A stretch of DNA of 64,000 nucleotides from Eggerthellaceae bacterium (GTDB lineage Bacteria > Actinomycetota > Coriobacteriia > Coriobacteriales > Eggerthellaceae), in assembly GCA_022791455.1 (NCBI GenBank), contig JAAVZC010000008.1, forward strand, positions 208,901-272,900. The letters are read 5' to 3'. A program made the translations under genes and the position numbers. Position 1 is the first letter of the stretch; the number at the start of each line of letters is the position of its first letter. Positions 61,331 to 64,000 of the stretch are shown piece by piece. The notes beneath the pieces were generated by a model. That model was given only the letters and a program-made list of their open reading frames with translations. It searched no databases and was not told where the DNA came from.

Positions 61331-64000
61331 ATGGCAAGGTTAAGTTTGTCGCGCCGCAGCTTTCTGAAGCTGTCGGCCGCAACGGCCGCCGCTGCAGGAG
61401 CGCTTTCTGCGGTTCCGTCCGGTTTCGCTGCCGCCGCTGAGGACGTGCAGGAGAAGAGCGGCGAGATCAAGCGCATTCGCACCGGCTGCCGCGGCTGCGG
61501 CAAGATGGAGTGCGGCGTCATCGCGCTCGTGCAGGACGGCAAGGTCATCCGTGTGGAGGGCGACCCCACTGCGTTCCAGTCCATGGGCAACTGCTGCACC
61601 AAGTCGCAGTCATCCATCCAGGCGGCTTATCATCCGGACCGCCTGCGCTACCCGCTGAAGCGCACCAACGACAAAGAGTCCGACGATCCCGGCTGGGTGC
61701 GCATCTCTTGGGACGAGGCCATCGCCACGGTCGTCTCGAAATTCGACGAGCTTCAGGCCAAGTATGGCGGCGAATCCCTGTTCGGCATGTGCGGCACCTC
61801 TCGCGTGTGGTGCATGTTCGGCGCCAGCAACGGCATGTACCTGTGGGATTCCCCCAACATCGTGCAGGCTTGGCAGATCTGCAAGGGCCCGCGCCACATG
61901 GCAACCCTCATGGTTTCCAGCTTCGCCGACTCTTGGATGGAGACGGTGGGACATCCGGACGTGTACGTGGCTTGGGGCGGTGCCTCGGAGATGTCGAACT
62001 ACGACGACTCCTGCCGCACCACCGTAGACGTGGCAACCCGCGCCCAGACCCATATCTGCGTGGACCCGCGCGAGACCAACATGGGCAAGGAGGGCGACCA
62101 TCAGCTGCACCTGCGCCCCGGCACCGACGGCGCCATGGCGCTCGCTTGGACCAACGTGGTGCTGGAGAACGATCTCTACGACGCCCTGTTCTGCAAGAAG
62201 TGGACCAACGGCCCCTTCCTGGTGGTGGAGGACATGGAGGCTACCGGCTGGCTGGAGCACGCACCCGTTGTGGCCACTCCCTTCGAGCTGAAGACCCGTC
62301 TGCTGAAGGAAAGCGACGTGGTGGAAGGCGGCAACCCTCATCGCTTCATGGTGTGGGACAATCTGAACAACAAGCTCACCTATTTCGATTCCGAGACCGG
62401 TTTCTGGGAAGGGGAGAGCTGGAATAAGCCGACCGCCGGCAAGGAGGCCCAGCAGGAGAACCTGGCTCCCGGCCTGTCTCAGGGCTTCGTTATCGATCCC
62501 ACCGGCTTCACTGCCACAGACGGCTTCGCCACCGAGATCGACCCGGCCCTGTTCGGCGAATTCCAAGTGACTTTGAAGGACGGCAGCTCTCACACCGCGG
62601 TGCCGGTGTTCCAGATGTACGCCGAGCGCGCCGCCGAGTACACTCCCGAAGTGGTTGCCGAGATCTGCGAGGTGCCGGCCGAGGCCATCCGCGACGCTGC
62701 CCTGGCCTACGCCACTCGCCTGCGTCCGGAGACCGGCTATGGCAACGGCGGCATCCAGTACATGCTGGCCACCGAGCACGCCAACACCGCCATTCAGAAC
62801 GTTCGCGCTCTTGACTACCTGACCGCTATCACCGGCAACTACGATACCCCGGCCGGCCAGCGTGCTTCCACCCGCGCCCCCATTGAAGGCGGCCAGATGG
62901 GCTTCGCCAACAATGGCTCCGGTATGCCGATGCTCTCCGAAGGCCAGATGGAGAAGATCCTCGGTCGCGAAGATATTCCGCTGCTCTACTGGTGGGGCAT
63001 GTGGGCCGACGCCGCTACCACCTACAACGCGGTTCTCACCGGCGAGCCCTACCCGGTGGTGGGCGCCTTCAACTCCTCGGGCAACTTCATGCACCAGGCG
63101 AACACGAGCATGGCCTGGGAGGCGCTGAAGAAGCTGGACTTCTACGTGGAGAACAACCTGTGGCACACTCCCGGTGGCACCACCTGCGACATCGTCATGC
63201 CGGCGGCTCACTTCCTGGAGCTTTCAAGCCCCCGTTCCTCGCAGGGTGCGTCCGGTGCCATGGGCGCCACCGTCAAGTGCATCGATCCTCCCGGAGAGGC
63301 GAAGTTCGACGGCGAGATCATCGAGATGATCTACAAGCAGAAGGGCATTCCCTATAACATCGTGCCGGGTTATGACGCTTATCCCGGCGTGGAGGGAATG
63401 CTGGACATGTCCGTGGCCGGCTTCGAGCCGCAAGGCTGGGAGAAGTTCCAAGAGGACTTCCAGAACCACGGCTGGTGGGACTGCAAGGAAGTGGAGCCCG
63501 AGCTTTGGGGCACCTACCGTCGCTACGAGACAGGCGCGATGCGCGGCCGCAACGCTGGCGGCTTCGTGGGCACCCAGGGCGACTGGCTGCCCGGCTTCTA
63601 CACGCCGACGAAGAAGATTGAGATTTGGTCCACCGTTATGGAGGCCTTCCACCCCGAGGGCCAGTGGAACCTGCCCACCTACACCGAGCCGCCTCACAGC
63701 CCGGTGTCCGACCCGGAGATGTTCGCGGAGTACCCGCTGATCATCACCACCGGCCGCCGCATTCCGGTCTACTTCCACTCCGAGCACCGTCAGCTGCCCT
63801 GGTGCCGCGAGCTGTGGCCCGCGCCGCGCGTGGAGATCAACCCCGAAGATGCGAAGGAATACGGCATCGAGCAGGGCGACTGGGTGTGGATCGAGACCCC
63901 CTACGGCAAGATCCGCGAAGTGGCCGACCTGTACTACGGCGTGCGGAAGGGCACCATCAACTGCGAGCACCAGTGGTGGTTCCCCGAACTGGACCAGAAC
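61331..64000 (+). CDS. Tat-exported molybdopterin oxidoreductase, dehydroxylase/DMSO-reductase-like (3' end outside window)
   Basis: 890 codons seen with no stop, so it continues past the window. The twin-arginine signal is SRRSFLKLSAATAAAA (7-22). The 4Fe-4S site is C-x2-C-x4-C in TGCRGCGKMECGVI, with a fourth Cys in GNCCTKSQSS. MGD-binding pieces are VYVAWGGASEMSN, ICVDPRETNMGKEGD, NNLWHTPGGTTCDIVMPAAHF and, late, IITTGRRIPVYFHSEHRQLPW of the C-terminal MGD domain. It resembles the molybdenum catechol-dehydroxylase/transhydroxylase group of gut Eggerthellaceae more than classical DmsA, but I cannot assign the substrate. ATG 61331 has AAGGAGGAAA upstream. A divergent LysR gene precedes it. 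Confidence 0.9.
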   Translation, partial: MARLSLSRRSFLKLSAATAAAAGALSAVPSGFAAAAEDVQEKSGEIKRIRTGCRGCGKMECGVIALVQDGKVIRVEGDPTAFQSMGNCCTKSQSSIQAAYHPDRLRYPLKRTNDKESDDPGWVRISWDEAIATVVSKFDELQAKYGGESLFGMCGTSRVWCMFGASNGMYLWDSPNIVQAWQICKGPRHMATLMVSSFADSWMETVGHPDVYVAWGGASEMSNYDDSCRTTVDVATRAQTHICVDPRETNMGKEGDHQLHLRPGTDGAMALAWTNVVLENDLYDALFCKKWTNGPFLVVEDMEATGWLEHAPVVATPFELKTRLLKESDVVEGGNPHRFMVWDNLNNKLTYFDSETGFWEGESWNKPTAGKEAQQENLAPGLSQGFVIDPTGFTATDGFATEIDPALFGEFQVTLKDGSSHTAVPVFQMYAERAAEYTPEVVAEICEVPAEAIRDAALAYATRLRPETGYGNGGIQYMLATEHANTAIQNVRALDYLTAITGNYDTPAGQRASTRAPIEGGQMGFANNGSGMPMLSEGQMEKILGREDIPLLYWWGMWADAATTYNAVLTGEPYPVVGAFNSSGNFMHQANTSMAWEALKKLDFYVENNLWHTPGGTTCDIVMPAAHFLELSSPRSSQGASGAMGATVKCIDPPGEAKFDGEIIEMIYKQKGIPYNIVPGYDAYPGVEGMLDMSVAGFEPQGWEKFQEDFQNHGWWDCKEVEPELWGTYRRYETGAMRGRNAGGFVGTQGDWLPGFYTPTKKIEIWSTVMEAFHPEGQWNLPTYTEPPHSPVSDPEMFAEYPLIITTGRRIPVYFHSEHRQLPWCRELWPAPRVEINPEDAKEYGIEQGDWVWIETPYGKIREVADLYYGVRKGTINCEHQWWFPELDQN

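Noticed and set aside
61610..63211. 533-codon minus-strand frame over the second molybdoenzyme
   Set aside because: The + strand frame has a Tat signal, FeS and MGD motifs and an ideal ribosome site; the minus frame has none.

Overview
The window is high-GC bacterial DNA with dense, mostly + strand housekeeping genes and short gaps. Several things together suggest an anaerobic Coriobacteriia/Eggerthellaceae-type actinobacterium (Eggerthella, Adlercreutzia or Slackia relatives). These are two Tat-exported molybdopterin oxidoreductases, each next to its own regulator, a 2-hydroxyacyl-CoA dehydratase activase-type protein, DapL-type lysine synthesis, a split transketolase, ThyX, a proton-pumping pyrophosphatase and an archaeal-type topoisomerase I. 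This assignment is an inference from gene content, not a database match.

Layout. 1-10.1 kb: 3' end of a dehydratase-activase protein, rsmI, a YgjP-type metallopeptidase, a LytR-CpsA-Psr wall ligase with a Ser-rich tail, an EAL membrane protein, a secreted Pro/Glu-rich protein and dapL. 10.1-17.3 kb: a peptide-deformylase-like protein lacking its catalytic Glu, a TetR regulator divergent from a three-gene molybdoenzyme operon (catalytic, FeS and membrane-anchor subunits), and large repeat-filled gaps. The gaps include a tandem array of seven ~90-nt-period hairpins just before rplU. 17.3-23.7 kb: rplU-rpmA, terminator, then obg-proB-proA-nadD/yqeK-rsfS. 24-29 kb: hppA and a large SARP-like regulator. 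29.2-40.1 kb: secA, prfB, split transketolase, ftsEX, a C-terminal processing protease and rnr. 40.2-48.8 kb: an NSS transporter, a 987-residue FeS/flavin oxidoreductase, hypA, a BaiN-like flavoprotein, thyX, a DUF1385 protein and an HPt protein.

48.8-53.5 kb is mainly minus strand. It holds a DNA-repair-like radical SAM gene plus partner behind LexA-like SOS boxes, tRNA-Thr, and a HicA toxin followed by two HicB-type antitoxins under a palindromic operator in an AT-rich patch. HicA is only 58 codons long. 53.5-64 kb: a metallo-beta-lactamase-fold lipoprotein, lemA-DUF2207, topA, and a LysR regulator divergent from a second molybdoenzyme that runs off the window end.

The strongest candidates for something unusual are the hairpin array (16539-17145), the SOS-boxed radical SAM operon, the HicA-HicB-HicB locus, the release factor 2 whose SPF recognition tripeptide reads SPT, and the deformylase-like protein. 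I did not find a phage, integrated element, insertion sequence or CRISPR array.
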